DNA of 64,000 nt from Embleya scabrispora DSM 41855 (GTDB taxonomy: Bacteria > Actinomycetota > Actinomycetes > Streptomycetales > Streptomycetaceae). The notes under the pieces are model-generated. The model did no database searches. It was given only the letters and a program-made list of their open reading frames with translations, and was not told the DNA's origin. A program made the position numbers and the translations under genes. Each line of letters begins with the position of its first letter. The first letter of the stretch is position 1. The stretch lies in assembly GCF_000372745.1 (NCBI RefSeq), contig NZ_KB889730.1, positions 131 through 64,130 of the forward strand. Direction: 5' to 3'. Below, one piece after another: positions 31,775 to 41,287 of the stretch.

Positions 31775-33255
31775 CGGCCCACCTCGGCACCCGCGGCGCC
31801 CTCGAGACGCCAGCGCGAGTGCCGGTAGCCGTACAGGAAGTAGATCGCCACGCCGACCGCCATCCAGACCAGGAAGACCTGCCATGTGGTCCCGGAGAGC
31901 CGGGCCATCAGGTAGATGCAGAAGCCGACACCCAGGATCGGGGTGATCGGGAAGAAGGGGGCGGTGAAGCCGCGCTGAAGATCCGGTCGGGTCCGGCGGA
32001 GCACCATCACCCCGACGTTGACCAGCGCGAACGCGAACAGGGTGCCGATGCTGGTCGCTTCGGTGAGTCGGCCGAGCGGGACCAGCGCGGCGAGCACGGC
32101 CACCCACGCGCCGGTGATCAGCGTGTTCGCCACCGGGCTCTGGGTGCGCCGGCTGACCTTCGCGAAGATGGGCGGGATCAGGCCGTCCCGGGACATCGCG
32201 AACAGGATCCGGGTCTGCCCGTACAGCACCGTCAGCACGACGCTGGCGATCGAGATGATCGCGCCCGCGGACAGGATCGTGGACGCCCACGAGCCGCCGG
32301 TGACATCGGTGACGATCTTCGCCAGCGTCGCCTCGCTGCCCTCGAACTGCTGCCAGGGCAGCGCGCCGAGCGCGGCGAGGGCGACCGCGACGTAGACGAC
32401 GGTGACGATCGCGAGCGAGATCAGGATGGCCAACGGCAGGTCCCGGCGCGGGTTCTTGGCCTCCTCGCCGGCCGTGGAGGCGGCGTCGAAGCCGATGTAG
32501 GAGAAGAACACCTGGGACGCGCCGGCGCTGATCCCGGCCACGCCGAACGGTGCGAACGGGGACAGGTTGCCGTCCTCGAACGCGGTGAACGCGATGGCGC
32601 AGAAGAACGCGAGGGTGAGCAGCTTGATGAAGACCATGATCGTGTTGGCCACGGCACTCTCCGAGACACCGCGCACGAGCAGGATCACCGCGAGCAGTAC
32701 GACGATCACGGCCGGGATGTTGAACGTGCCGCCTTCGCCCGGTGGTTGGCTGATCGCTTCGGGCAGACTCACCCCGAACGCGGAGTCGAGCAGTTCGTTG
32801 ACGTACTGCCCCCAGCCGACCGCCACGGCGGAGATCGACACGCCGTACTCCAGCAGGAGGCACCACCCGCACACCCACGCGATGCCTTCGCCGAGCGTGG
32901 CGTACGCGTAGGAGTAGGACGACCCGGACACCGGGATGCTCCCGGCCAGTTCGGCGTAGGACAGCGCCGAGAACAGCGCGGTGACCGCCGCGAGCACGAA
33001 CGAGATCACCACGGCGGGACCGGCCTTGGGCACCGCCTCGCCCAGGATGACGAAGATGCCGGTGCCCAGGGTCGCGCCGACACTGAAGAAGGTCAGTTCG
33101 AGCAACCCCATGGTGCGCCGCAGCCCGGGTCCCTCCTCGCCCTCCCCACCGGAGCTTTCCGCGAGGATGGCATCCACGGGTTTGGTCCGCAGCACTCCCA
33201 GGCGCGACCCGGTTGCGGCATGGCTGGCGGGCAATCCGGCCTCCCTGGAGAACAT
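31771..33255 (-). CDS. APC-family cationic amino-acid permease (CAT type)
   Basis: A 494-residue transporter with twelve or more membrane segments. After a charged N-terminal stretch (LRTKPVDAILAESSG) comes the family motif LGTGIFVILGEAV in segment 1, then LSYAELAGSIPVSGSSYSYA, FFSYIGFDAASTAGEEAKNP and YGQTRILFAMSRDGLIP. These are diagnostic of the YfnA/CAT branch that imports basic or neutral amino acids with protons. ATG 33255 lacks a good ribosome binding site; GTG 33195 (giving VLRTKPVDAIL) fits the usual family start better. The stop overlaps the stress-protein start, so the two are coupled. About 340 bases upstream (33256-33596) hold only the tRNA-Arg terminator. Confidence 0.87.
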   Translation of the reverse strand: MFSREAGLPASHAATGSRLGVLRTKPVDAILAESSGGEGEEGPGLRRTMGLLELTFFSVGATLGTGIFVILGEAVPKAGPAVVISFVLAAVTALFSALSYAELAGSIPVSGSSYSYAYATLGEGIAWVCGWCLLLEYGVSISAVAVGWGQYVNELLDSAFGVSLPEAISQPPGEGGTFNIPAVIVVLLAVILLVRGVSESAVANTIMVFIKLLTLAFFCAIAFTAFEDGNLSPFAPFGVAGISAGASQVFFSYIGFDAASTAGEEAKNPRRDLPLAILISLAIVTVVYVAVALAALGALPWQQFEGSEATLAKIVTDVTGGSWASTILSAGAIISIASVVLTVLYGQTRILFAMSRDGLIPPIFAKVSRRTQSPVANTLITGAWVAVLAALVPLGRLTEATSIGTLFAFALVNVGVMVLRRTRPDLQRGFTAPFFPITPILGVGFCIYLMARLSGTTWQVFLVWMAVGVAIYFLYGYRHSRWRLEGAAGAEVGR

Positions 33256-33551
33256 GTACCAAGAAGGAACGGGTGCCCCGCCGTCCGGGTATCGAACGGT
33301 CTTTCAGCCATTCGGACCGGTTCGGTGGCGTGCCCGGCGACCTGCCGCGGGATCATCCGGACCTGCTCCGGGGACACGCCCGTGATCAAGGCGATGGTGT
33401 CGACGGTCGGGGCGTCGTCGCGGTGGCCGGCATCCGCGACCGCTGTCTTCCCGACCGGCCACGTACGACGGCGCCGAAGCACCGAGTTGCCGTTCACCCG
33501 TGACACGACCGGCCGGGCGGTCGTCACATCCACTGCTACAGCGGGTACGGA

Positions 33552-33586
33552 AGAGGCCCTTTCCGGTTATCCCGGAAAGGGCCTCT
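33552..33586 (-). terminator. 15-bp hairpin terminator after tRNA-Arg
   Basis: AGAGGCCCTTTCCGG (33552-33566) pairs exactly with CCGGAAAGGGCCTCT (33572-33586) around a five-base loop. It lies just downstream of tRNA-Arg on the minus strand. Confidence 0.85.
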
Positions 33587-33596
33587 CGCCTGCGTG

Positions 33597-33669
33597 TGCG
33601 CTCGGCAGGATTCGAACCTGCAACCTTCTGATCCGTAGTCAGATGCTCTATCCGTTGAGCTACGAGCGC
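33597..33669 (-). tRNA. tRNA-Arg (anticodon ACG)
   Basis: A 73-base cloverleaf on the minus strand. Acceptor GCGCTCG pairs with CGAGCGC; D stem GCTC/GAGC; anticodon stem TCTGA/TCAGA with loop CTACGGA and anticodon ACG (wobble A, expected to be modified to inosine); T arm GCAGG-TTCGAAT-CCTGC; discriminator A. CCA is not encoded. Confidence 0.95.
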
Positions 33670-34254
33670 TTGGTCGCTTTGACCGAGGTCAACAATACAT
33701 GCTCGCCGGCCGGGGGTGAAATCCATTGTTCGAGGGTGCGTCAAACTCGGGCAATCAGTGATCAAGCGCCGTCATTTCGCGGGTGCTCGGCGGCCGAGCG
33801 GGTGATCGCGGGCCGGGCGCCGAGGGGCCCGGCGGGGTGTCGGCGGGCGGCTCGGCGAGGTTGGTCGGGTGGGGTGGATCCGGACCCGGCGGCGGCCGGC
33901 GGCGCCGGGTCGGGGTGGCCCGGGTGACCCCGACCGGCGGGGGCGGCGACGCGCGCGAAGTCGACCCGGCTCGTTCGCTGTGAGCTGAAATGGCCTTTTC
34001 GGACATGTCGGCCCGGCAGGGAAATCGGGGGCATCCGGTCGGGGCGCGCGGGCCGCCCGGTTCGGATCGACGGCGCGCTGTCGGAGGTTGTCGCCAGAGG
34101 AGGACGGGGCATCGAGCGGTGGCTCCGGCAAATAGTCGCATACCGGACATCACGCCCCGCGTTGTGACGCCGGGTCGTCGTGCGCTCACCGAAACGTCAT
34201 CGTCATGAGCGCGAAACAGCCCGCCTGGTGGGACCAGACGGGCTGTTCGGGAAG
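33670..34254. other. Gene-free spacer between tRNA-Arg and tRNA-Ser
   Basis: About 585 bases between two tRNAs on the same strand. Apart from the tRNA-Ser terminator at 34215-34247 I see no gene, repeat or operator. Frames crossing it (one reads straight through tRNA-Ser) are rich in proline, arginine and serine and have no credible start. Confidence 0.6.
34215..34247 (-). terminator. 15-bp hairpin terminator after tRNA-Ser (GCT)
   Basis: Bases 34215-34229 and 34233-34247 form a 15-bp stem with a three-base loop; one position is a G-U wobble on the minus-strand transcript. It lies eight bases past the tRNA. Confidence 0.8.
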
Positions 34255-34343
34255 CGGAGGCTCCGGGATTTGAACCCGGGATGGGGATGAACCCAAACCG
34301 CATTAGCAGTGCGGCGCCATAGACCGGACTAGGCGAAGCCTCC
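34255..34343 (-). tRNA. tRNA-Ser (anticodon GCT)
   Basis: An 89-base class II tRNA with a long variable arm on the minus strand. Acceptor GGAGGCT pairs with AGCCTCC; the anticodon loop reads CTGCTAA with anticodon GCT (plus-strand 34305-34307); T arm CCCGG-TTCAAAT-CCCGG; discriminator G. CCA is not encoded. It reads AGC and AGT. Confidence 0.93.
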
Positions 34344-34487
34344 ATCGGTGTTTGCCGACGAGGAACAGATTACTAGGCTCGTCAACGTGACTGCAAAAAC
34401 AATGGGATAGTCGGTCGTGACATGCCCCGGCGGCGACGGGCAAGATGGCCGTCGCGCAGTCCGAGGACCGGAGGAGGTACGCGCTTC

Positions 34488-37400
34488 GTGAGCAGCAGGC
34501 CATCCCGAGGCGCTGCTCGCCTCGCAGCCATACTCGACGCCCTGCCGGATGCTCTCCTGCTGGTGAATCGCAACGGCACCGTCGTCAACGCGAACGCCAT
34601 GGCACTGGAGGTTCTGGAGGCGCCGGGCACTCCCGTGGTCGGGCGCGGTCTCCTGGACCTGCTGCCCTCGTTCGACCATCGGCGCATCCCGGGTTCCGTC
34701 CGGGCCGGCGACTCGCGCGACACCCGGACCAAGCCGACCCGGATGTCCGCGCACCGTACCGACGGCGGCGTCTTCCCGGTCGAGGTGACCAGCGCGAACC
34801 TGCCCGCCGGGTACGACGACGAGTTGCTGATGATCGTCGTGCGCGACCTGACCGGCAAGGTCGACGTCGAGGCCGAACTGGCACGTCAGCAGCGGCAGAC
34901 CGAGATGATCCTGCGCGCGGCCTGCGAGGGCATCATCGGCATCGACGCCGAGGGCGACATCGTGCTGGCCAACCCGGCCGCCGCCCGGATCCTGCGCCAT
35001 CGCGCGAGCGACCTCGGCGGGAAGAGCGTGCACGAACTGCTCATGCACGCCCGGGCCGACGGCACACCGCTGCCCGCGCAGGAGTGCCCGCCGCTGGTGA
35101 CCCTGGGCAACGGACGCCGGCAGCGGTTGCACGACCAGGTGTTGTGGCGCGGCGACGAGGGCTACGTGACGGTGGACATGATCACCGCGCCGATCCTGCT
35201 CGGCGGCGCCGTGGTCGGCGCCGTGATGACCTTCAGCGACACCGGACGGGAAAAACTGCTCGGCGAACGGCGGGCCCAGCTCGCCGAGTTGGTCGACGCC
35301 GAGATACTGGGCCGGCTCGCGGCGGTGCGCGGTCGGCTGAAGAAGGTGGCCGACGGCGCGGCCGGTGAGGTCGGCCACGGCGCCCGTCGCATGGTGCGTC
35401 AGGTCGCGGGCGAGTTGGAGAGCCTGGAGGAACTCGCGGGCGAGGTACTCGCGCACCAGGCCGCCGACACCGAGGCGGCCGAGCCCGAGGACGCCGACGC
35501 GGCGACCGAGCCGGAGCGGGTGCCGACCACGGTGGACGATCTCGTGGATCGGGCCATGGAGACCGTGACCTACCTCGCGCGCGGCGCGGGGGTGGAGTTC
35601 GCGGTCAACGCGTCCCCGGTCGGCGTGCGGGTGGACGTGGACGCGATGACCCGGGCCCTGGGGCACCTGCTCGCGGACGTCGTCGCGGCCGGCCCCGAGG
35701 GATCCACCGTCGTGGTCGCGGCCGCCCAGCGTGGCAACGTCGCCCGGATCGAGGTGCGTGGTCCGGAGAGCCGAGGCAGCGCGGTGCGGGTCCCGCTCGC
35801 GCGCGCGGTCGTCGAGGCGCACGGCGGCACCGTCGAGTCGCACACCATGCCCGGCCGAGGCAGCACGTACGTGGTCGAGTTGCCCGCCGACGCGGAGGCC
35901 GCCGAACAGGTCGAGAGTTCCGGCGAACACCGCGCGGCCAAGGGCCGCCGGGCCCGCCAGACCGGCCGACCGGACCCGACCGCCGACAAGAACGGCAGGA
36001 ACGGCAAGGCCGACAAGGCCGCCAAGACGGGCACGGACGCCAAGGCCGAGGACGCGAAGACCAAGGCCGAGGCCGACGCGACGTCGACCGACGAGGACGA
36101 GAACGCGCCGATCGAGGCGACCGACCCGAAGCCGGACGACGCGACCGACGCCGACGCGGCCGAGTCCGAGAGCGGGGCCGACGCCGATTCGAAGGCACGT
36201 CCGGGCGCCGCGCGGGCGAAGGGCGCCCCCGACGCGCGGCCCGCGCCGGGCAGCGGGGTCGAACTCGCCGTGCGCGGACGCGGTGCGCAGCCGCCGCGGG
36301 CCCGTCTGGAGCCGGTCGGTTCCTCCACGCCGCCGGTGCCCGCGCCGCCGCCGCCCGGTTCGGTGGCCGCCGCGCCGCAGGGACCGTTCGCGTTGCCGCC
36401 CGGCACGGTCGCGCCGGTGCCGCTGGTGCCCGCGGGTTCCGCCGAGGGGCAGCACGAGCGGCCGGACGCCGACACATACGACGAGGCCGAGGAGGCCGCG
36501 CGCAACAACAGCGGCGCGTTCGAGGCGGTCTACCCGCCGCGCTCGCGTCGCGGTCGGCCCTCGCGCGACGCACACGACGCCGGCGAGTCCGCCGCCGGAC
36601 CCTCCGGTTCGCACCGCGGGGTCGCCCACCACGGTGGTTCCGAGGTCGAGCGGGCCGAGCCGGCGGCGCTGCCGCAACGACCCGCCGCCCCGCCCGCCCA
36701 GGCACCCGCGGCCGGTGGGCGACTGAACGGCGCGCACACCCCGCAGGGCGCGCAGGCGCGTCGCCGGTTGTCCACGCCACCGGCGCCGATCCCGGCGCAG
36801 AACCGCGCGTCGGACGGTTCGGGACGCAGCACCAGCGTGCAGGATCGGCCGGGCCGACCCGCCGCCGCCGACATGCCCACCGAGTTGTTGCCGCCGATCC
36901 CGGCCGCGCCGGATCAGCCGGTTCCGGTCCGGGTCCGGCGGCCCGGCTTCCCGGACGGGCCGCCCGGTGACGTCGAGGCGATGTCCGGGGCCGACCTGCC
37001 GACCATGGTCACGCCCGCGCCGGACGGACAGCCGCGCCGGTTGCTGGTCTGGCCCGAGCCGGACACCGCGACGGCGGGCGCGCTGACCGCGCGCGGCTGG
37101 AGTCCGCTGCTGGTGCGTTCGCGCGAGGAGGTCGACGCGAGTGTCCCGGTGCAGCCGGCCGCGCTGTTCGTGGACCCGTTGACCGGCCCGATCACCCGTA
37201 CCGCACTCCAGTCGCTGCGCACCGCCGCGACCGCCGCGCAGATCCCGGTGCTGGTCACCGCCGGGTTGATGCAGGCGACCCGGGACGCGGCGTTCGGTGC
37301 CGACCCGGCCGTGCTGCTGCGTTCGCTCGCACCCGCGGACAGCGCCGGGCACGCGTCGCGCGTACTCCTGGTGGAGGGCAATCCGGACATCGCGACGGCG

Positions 37401-37736
37401 TTCACCGCGTCCTTGGAACGGCGTGGCATGGACGTGGTGCACGCGGCCTCGGAGAGCGAGGCGGTGTCCAAGGCGTCCAGCGTCGAGCCCAATCTCGTGG
37501 TGCTCGACCTGATGCTGGTGCGTCGGCGCCGGATGGGCGTGGTCGACTGGCTGCGCAACAACGCGCGTCTGCACTCCACGCCGATCGTCGTCTACACCAC
37601 GCTCGACCTGGTCGAACACGACCTGCACCGGCTGCAGACCGGCGAGACCGTGCTGTTCCTGGCCGAGCGTTCGACGCGCGAGGACGTACAGCAGCGCATC
37701 GTCGACCTGCTCGGCAAGATCGCGTCACCCTCGTAG
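34488..37736 (+). CDS. Large PAS sensor with degenerate kinase core and two receiver-like domains
   Basis: A 1082-residue cytosolic protein from GTG 34488 (GGAGGAGGT nine bases upstream). Two PAS domains occupy about residues 10-115 (ILDALPDALLLVNRNGTVVN) and 140-265 (ACEGIIGIDAEGDIVLANPA). A helical region and a GHKL-like fold follow (270-480), but the phospho-histidine box is missing and the N-box asparagine is replaced (ALGHLLADVVAAG); the G-rich end GRGSTYVVELP remains. A 400-residue Pro/Ala/Asp/Lys-rich linker leads to two receiver-like domains. The first (RLLVWPEPDTATAG, ALFVDPL) is weak. The second keeps the phospho-acceptor VVLDLML but has VEGNPD for the acidic pair and LFLAERS where lysine is expected. 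It is probably a scaffold or pseudokinase. Confidence 0.82.
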   Translation: MSSRPSRGAARLAAILDALPDALLLVNRNGTVVNANAMALEVLEAPGTPVVGRGLLDLLPSFDHRRIPGSVRAGDSRDTRTKPTRMSAHRTDGGVFPVEVTSANLPAGYDDELLMIVVRDLTGKVDVEAELARQQRQTEMILRAACEGIIGIDAEGDIVLANPAAARILRHRASDLGGKSVHELLMHARADGTPLPAQECPPLVTLGNGRRQRLHDQVLWRGDEGYVTVDMITAPILLGGAVVGAVMTFSDTGREKLLGERRAQLAELVDAEILGRLAAVRGRLKKVADGAAGEVGHGARRMVRQVAGELESLEELAGEVLAHQAADTEAAEPEDADAATEPERVPTTVDDLVDRAMETVTYLARGAGVEFAVNASPVGVRVDVDAMTRALGHLLADVVAAGPEGSTVVVAAAQRGNVARIEVRGPESRGSAVRVPLARAVVEAHGGTVESHTMPGRGSTYVVELPADAEAAEQVESSGEHRAAKGRRARQTGRPDPTADKNGRNGKADKAAKTGTDAKAEDAKTKAEADATSTDEDENAPIEATDPKPDDATDADAAESESGADADSKARPGAARAKGAPDARPAPGSGVELAVRGRGAQPPRARLEPVGSSTPPVPAPPPPGSVAAAPQGPFALPPGTVAPVPLVPAGSAEGQHERPDADTYDEAEEAARNNSGAFEAVYPPRSRRGRPSRDAHDAGESAAGPSGSHRGVAHHGGSEVERAEPAALPQRPAAPPAQAPAAGGRLNGAHTPQGAQARRRLSTPPAPIPAQNRASDGSGRSTSVQDRPGRPAAADMPTELLPPIPAAPDQPVPVRVRRPGFPDGPPGDVEAMSGADLPTMVTPAPDGQPRRLLVWPEPDTATAGALTARGWSPLLVRSREEVDASVPVQPAALFVDPLTGPITRTALQSLRTAATAAQIPVLVTAGLMQATRDAAFGADPAVLLRSLAPADSAGHASRVLLVEGNPDIATAFTASLERRGMDVVHAASESEAVSKASSVEPNLVVLDLMLVRRRRMGVVDWLRNNARLHSTPIVVYTTLDLVEHDLHRLQTGETVLFLAERSTREDVQQRIVDLLGKIASPS

Positions 37737-37957
37737 CCGACCCGGTGGCAATGGGCGACCCGTGCCTCACCCGCGCGGGTCACCCGAACGGGCGGACCAC
37801 CCGGATACGACCCGGGTCCCGCCCACGCGACGTCCGGGTCATTCGCACCGACGCCGAGAGCCGCTCCGGCAGCGAGGAATCGCACAGGTACGCACCCGGA
37901 CCGCCGGCACCCGAGGGCCGCACGGCACCCGCCGTATCCGCACCGAACCGCAACGCC

Positions 37958-38275
37958 TCACCATGCCGCCGGCCCCTGGGCGTGCAGCCGACGACTCATC
38001 TCGCCGACGGTCAGCGCCAGTTCGGTGGCGAGGTCCATCGCCTGGGGGTGGTCGTGGTGTTCGCGCATCCACCAACACATGACCTGCACGATAGGCCCGG
38101 CGGACTCCGGATGTCCGATGATCGCGGTGCGCGCGCACAGCGGACGCGGCGGTCCGTCCCGATCGAGTCGGAACCAGTAGCCGTCCCGGAAGCCCAGCGC
38201 GGGATGGCCGAGCGCGTCCGGTAACACGACGTCGTACGGCCGGTGCGGTTCGGGTCGCACCTCCAACGGGTACAT
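37958..38275 (-). CDS. Hypothetical protein, 105 residues
   Basis: A 105-residue soluble protein starting MYPLEVRPEPHRPYDVVLPD. It contains GYWFRLDRDGPPRPLCAR and a tryptophan/histidine-rich helix (VMCWWMREHHDHPQAMDLA) followed by a leucine-rich helix. I do not recognise the family. It converges with the large PAS protein 220 bases away. Codon usage matches neighbouring genes, which supports it being real. Confidence 0.6.
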   Translation of the reverse strand: MYPLEVRPEPHRPYDVVLPDALGHPALGFRDGYWFRLDRDGPPRPLCARTAIIGHPESAGPIVQVMCWWMREHHDHPQAMDLATELALTVGEMSRRLHAQGPAAW

Positions 38276-38609
38276 GGGGCGCCTTCCAACGGGAAGTCGA
38301 GGGTTCGCCGATCTCCCTCCAAAGGGCGGAAAAGCGGGAACTACCGAATGCTCGCGGCGTTATGCCGAAAACGATGCGTCATCCGGATCAACAGGACACC
38401 GTCGCATTCTTCCGCTCGGCCGGTCCGCTCGGCCGAGCGCCACGCCTGGTTCACCCGTACGGGCGCACGGCGGACCGTCACGGGCGCGTGGGCGGGCGCT
38501 CGACGGGCGCGACAGCGAAGGCTCCGGGGGCTGACAAGCACCCGATCGGCGAGAAAGAATCCCCTCATCTCGACCGGTCCCGGTCCGGCGAATGCAGGGA
38601 GGCCACACA
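38276..38609. other. Gene-free divergent promoter region
   Basis: The 334 bases between a small hypothetical gene (-) and the acyl-CoA ligase (+) contain the usual mixed-GC promoter-like sequence (38330-38410 is the least GC-rich part) and no clear gene, repeat or hairpin. Open frames across it lack start signals. Confidence 0.5.
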
Positions 38610-40265
38610 GTGCTGAGCACGATGCAGGACGTGCCCTTGACGATCGCTCGCATCATGCGACACGGCACCACGGTGCACGGCGGTTCGGAGGTGGTGACCT
38701 GGACCGGCGGCGCACCCAGGCGGGCCACCTACGCCGAGGTCGGTCGCCGGTCCGCGCAACTCGCCCACGGCCTGCGTGAGCTCGGGATCACCGGCGACGA
38801 GCGGGTCGCCACGTTCTTGTGGAACAACCAGGAGCACCTGGAGTGCTACCTCGCGATCCCGTCGATGGGCGCGGTGCTGCACACGCTCAACCTGCGCCTG
38901 CCTCCGGAGCAGTTGATCTACATCGCGAACCACGCCGACGACCGGGTGCTGATCCTGGACGGCTCGCTGGCCGCACTGGCCGCCCCGCTGCTGACCCACC
39001 TGAAGACCATCGAACACATCGTGGTCACCGGCGCCGACACCGATCTGGGCCCGCTCGCCGATTCCGGCAAGCGCATCCACCGCTACGACGACCTGCTCGC
39101 CGGTCGGCCGACCGAGTTCGACTGGGCCGAGGACATCGACGAGCGACAGGGCGCCGCGATGTGTTACACGTCCGGCACCACGGGCAACCCCAAGGGCGTC
39201 GTGTACAGCCACCGGTCGACCTACCTGCACAGCATGCAGGTGTGCTCGATGGAGGCTTTCGGCCTGGGCACGTCGGACCTGGTGCTGGCGGTGGTGCCGA
39301 TGTTCCACGTCAACGCGTGGGGGCTGCCGTACGCGGCGATGTTGTGCGGCGCCTCGATCCTGATGCCCGACCGGTTCCTCCAGTCGGAGCCACTGGCCAC
39401 GATGATCGCCGCGGAGAAGCCGACGTTCGGCGCCGCCGTGCCGACCATCTGGACCGGGCTCCTGGACTACCTGGACGTGCACAAGACCGACGTGTCCTCG
39501 CTCAAGGAGGTCGTGGTGGGCGGCTCGGCCTGCCCGCCCGGCCTGATGCGAGCGTTCGAGGAGCGGCACGGCGTGCGCATCGTGCACGCGTGGGGGATGA
39601 CCGAGACCTCACCGCTGGGTTCGGTGGCCCGACCGCCGGCCGGGGTGACCGGCGACGAGGCGTTCTCGTACCGGATCTCGCAGGGTCGTCTGCCCGCCTC
39701 GGTGCAGGCCCGGCTGGTCGGCCCGGACGGTGCCGACGTCCCGCTCGACGGCGAGTCGGTCGGCGAACTGCTGGTGCGCGGGCCGTGGATCGCGGGTGGC
39801 TACATCGGCGACGAAGGCTCGGTGGACGCCAGTGGCGGCGGCCGGTTCCAGGACGGGTGGTTGTGTACCGGCGACGTCGGCACGATCACCCCCGACGGCT
39901 TCCTGCGGCTGACCGACCGGGCCAAGGACGTGATCAAGTCGGGCGGCGAGTGGATCTCGTCGGTCGACTTGGAGAACACCCTGATGGGCCACGATGACGT
40001 GGCCGAGGCGGCCGTGGTGGGTGTGCCCGACGACAAGTGGGGCGAGCGCCCGTTGGCCACGATCGTGCTGCGCGAGGGCGCCACGACCACGGTCGAGCAG
40101 CTGCGCGACTATCTCGCGGGCAAGGTGGCCCGCTGGCAGGTGCCCGAGCGGTGGAGCCTGATTCCCGCCGTGCCCAAGACCAGCGTGGGCAAGTTCGACA
40201 AGAAGGTGATCCGGCGTCAGTACGCGCAGGGCGAGCTGGAGGTCAGCGAACTCGACCGGGGCTGA
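38610..40265 (+). CDS. Fatty-acid/steroid-acid CoA ligase (FadD-like, AMP-forming)
   Basis: A 551-residue adenylate-forming enzyme. GTG 38610 has GGGAGG seven bases upstream and gives [18 protein letters not shown]. The ATP motif is [18 protein letters not shown]5 is [11 protein letters not shown]7 is [10 protein letters not shown], and the adenylating lysine is in [10 protein letters not shown]. It activates a carboxylic acid to its CoA thioester through an acyl-adenylate. Being divergent from the operon at 41288-46203, and next to the DUF1906 gene, it could supply that pathway with acyl-CoA substrates. Medium- or long-chain fatty acid is the default guess. Confidence 0.85.
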   Translation: MLSTMQDVPLTIARIMRHGTTVHGGSEVVTWTGGAPRRATYAEVGRRSAQLAHGLRELGITGDERVATFLWNNQEHLECYLAIPSMGAVLHTLNLRLPPEQLIYIANHADDRVLILDGSLAALAAPLLTHLKTIEHIVVTGADTDLGPLADSGKRIHRYDDLLAGRPTEFDWAEDIDERQGAAMCYTSGTTGNPKGVVYSHRSTYLHSMQVCSMEAFGLGTSDLVLAVVPMFHVNAWGLPYAAMLCGASILMPDRFLQSEPLATMIAAEKPTFGAAVPTIWTGLLDYLDVHKTDVSSLKEVVVGGSACPPGLMRAFEERHGVRIVHAWGMTETSPLGSVARPPAGVTGDEAFSYRISQGRLPASVQARLVGPDGADVPLDGESVGELLVRGPWIAGGYIGDEGSVDASGGGRFQDGWLCTGDVGTITPDGFLRLTDRAKDVIKSGGEWISSVDLENTLMGHDDVAEAAVVGVPDDKWGERPLATIVLREGATTTVEQLRDYLAGKVARWQVPERWSLIPAVPKTSVGKFDKKVIRRQYAQGELEVSELDRG

Positions 40266-40268
40266 GCC

Positions 40269-40321
40269 CGGGCACGACGTCGCCGGTCGGGCCGTTTCGG
40301 GTCCGGCCGGCGCGTCGCCCG
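40269..40321. terminator. Long imperfect hairpin between convergent genes
   Basis: CGGGC...GACG.CGCCGG.CGG.CC on the left pairs with its complement on the right around a GTTTCG-like loop; two or three bulges or mismatches interrupt a stem of about 20 bp. It lies between the ligase stop (40265) and the end of the convergent DUF1906 gene (40332). Confidence 0.5.
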
Positions 40322-40331
40322 GAGGTTGTGG

Positions 40332-41138
40332 TCACAGCACCCCGACCGGCCCGTCGACCGCGTTGCGGTCGATGGCGATCCGCTTGCCGCCGTGGGTCTC
40401 CGAGACGTCGCCGGTGTACTGGTGCACCCGTCGGCCGGGCCAGTACCCGTCGGGCAGCGCTCCGTCTCCGGTGGTGGCGGCGTGACCGTCCCAGCGGGCG
40501 TACCAGACCGCGTCCGGGACCGAGCGCTGGTCGACCGCCCCGATCAGGTCGGCGATGCCGGAGCTGAGGCTGCTGTAGTAGCCCGCCACGTAGCCGCGTT
40601 CGCGGACCCGGTCGGACCACGCGGACACGAAGTCCAGCACCGCGGTTCGGCAATCGGCGTCGTCGTTGTCGTACGCCTCCATGTCGTACCAGAGGGCGCT
40701 GCCCGGCTTGAACCCGAGCGCGGCGCCGCGGTCCACCGCGTCGTCCGCCTCGGCGATCCCCTGCTGTGCCGCGCGCGCCGGGTCGATCCGACCCGGCTTG
40801 CCGGACTGTGAACAGGGCGCCTGAAGGCCGACCTGGATGGGCAGGAAGTCCCAGCCCTGACGGTGTACGGCCCTGACCCAGTCGGAGGTCAGCCGGGTGC
40901 TCTTACAGGCCCGGTTGTCGCCCGCGACGTAGATCCCGACCACCTCGTACGGCGAGTCCCGCCAGGCTTGCATGGTCTCCACGGTGGGTGCCTCGCACGC
41001 GTCGAAGCCCAACGCGCGCACGCTCCGGGATCGTTCCACCCGCGCACCGGCACCTTCGGCGAGCCCGGCCGGCAGCAGGCCGAGCACGGCGGTGAGCAAC
41101 ACGGTCGAGGCGATCCGACGAGTGGTCAGCGGACGCAC
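40332..41138 (-). CDS. Secreted DUF1906 glycoside-hydrolase-like protein
   Basis: A 268-residue exported protein from GTG 41138. The signal peptide MRPLTTRRIASTVLLTAVLG ends near AEGA. The DUF1906 (rv2525c-like glycoside hydrolase-like) TIM-barrel domain follows: LGFDACEAPTVETMQAWRDS, YEVVGIYVAGDNRACK, ALWYDMEAYDNDDADC (acidic active-site candidates) and AGYYSSLSSGIADL, ending RRVHQYTGDVSETHGGKRI with the catalytic-side aspartate AIDRNAV. Members act in the cell envelope, probably on peptidoglycan or its decoration. It is a single gene. Confidence 0.85.
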   Translation of the reverse strand: MRPLTTRRIASTVLLTAVLGLLPAGLAEGAGARVERSRSVRALGFDACEAPTVETMQAWRDSPYEVVGIYVAGDNRACKSTRLTSDWVRAVHRQGWDFLPIQVGLQAPCSQSGKPGRIDPARAAQQGIAEADDAVDRGAALGFKPGSALWYDMEAYDNDDADCRTAVLDFVSAWSDRVRERGYVAGYYSSLSSGIADLIGAVDQRSVPDAVWYARWDGHAATTGDGALPDGYWPGRRVHQYTGDVSETHGGKRIAIDRNAVDGPVGVL

Positions 41139-41287
41139 GAGATCTCCTGGCGTGGTGGGGACGGGTGTCCCACCACGCTGCGCACCACGTCCGGCCGAGC
41201 GGGCGGACCGCCCGGGCGACGCGCCGATGCGTCACCCGGGTGGCCCAACGAGCGCACCGGGGGCGAGGCCCCTGTGCTCGGCTCGGC

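Noticed and set aside
33755-34345. Minus-strand frame reading through tRNA-Ser
   Set aside because: It crosses a functional tRNA and its terminator and contains no domain.
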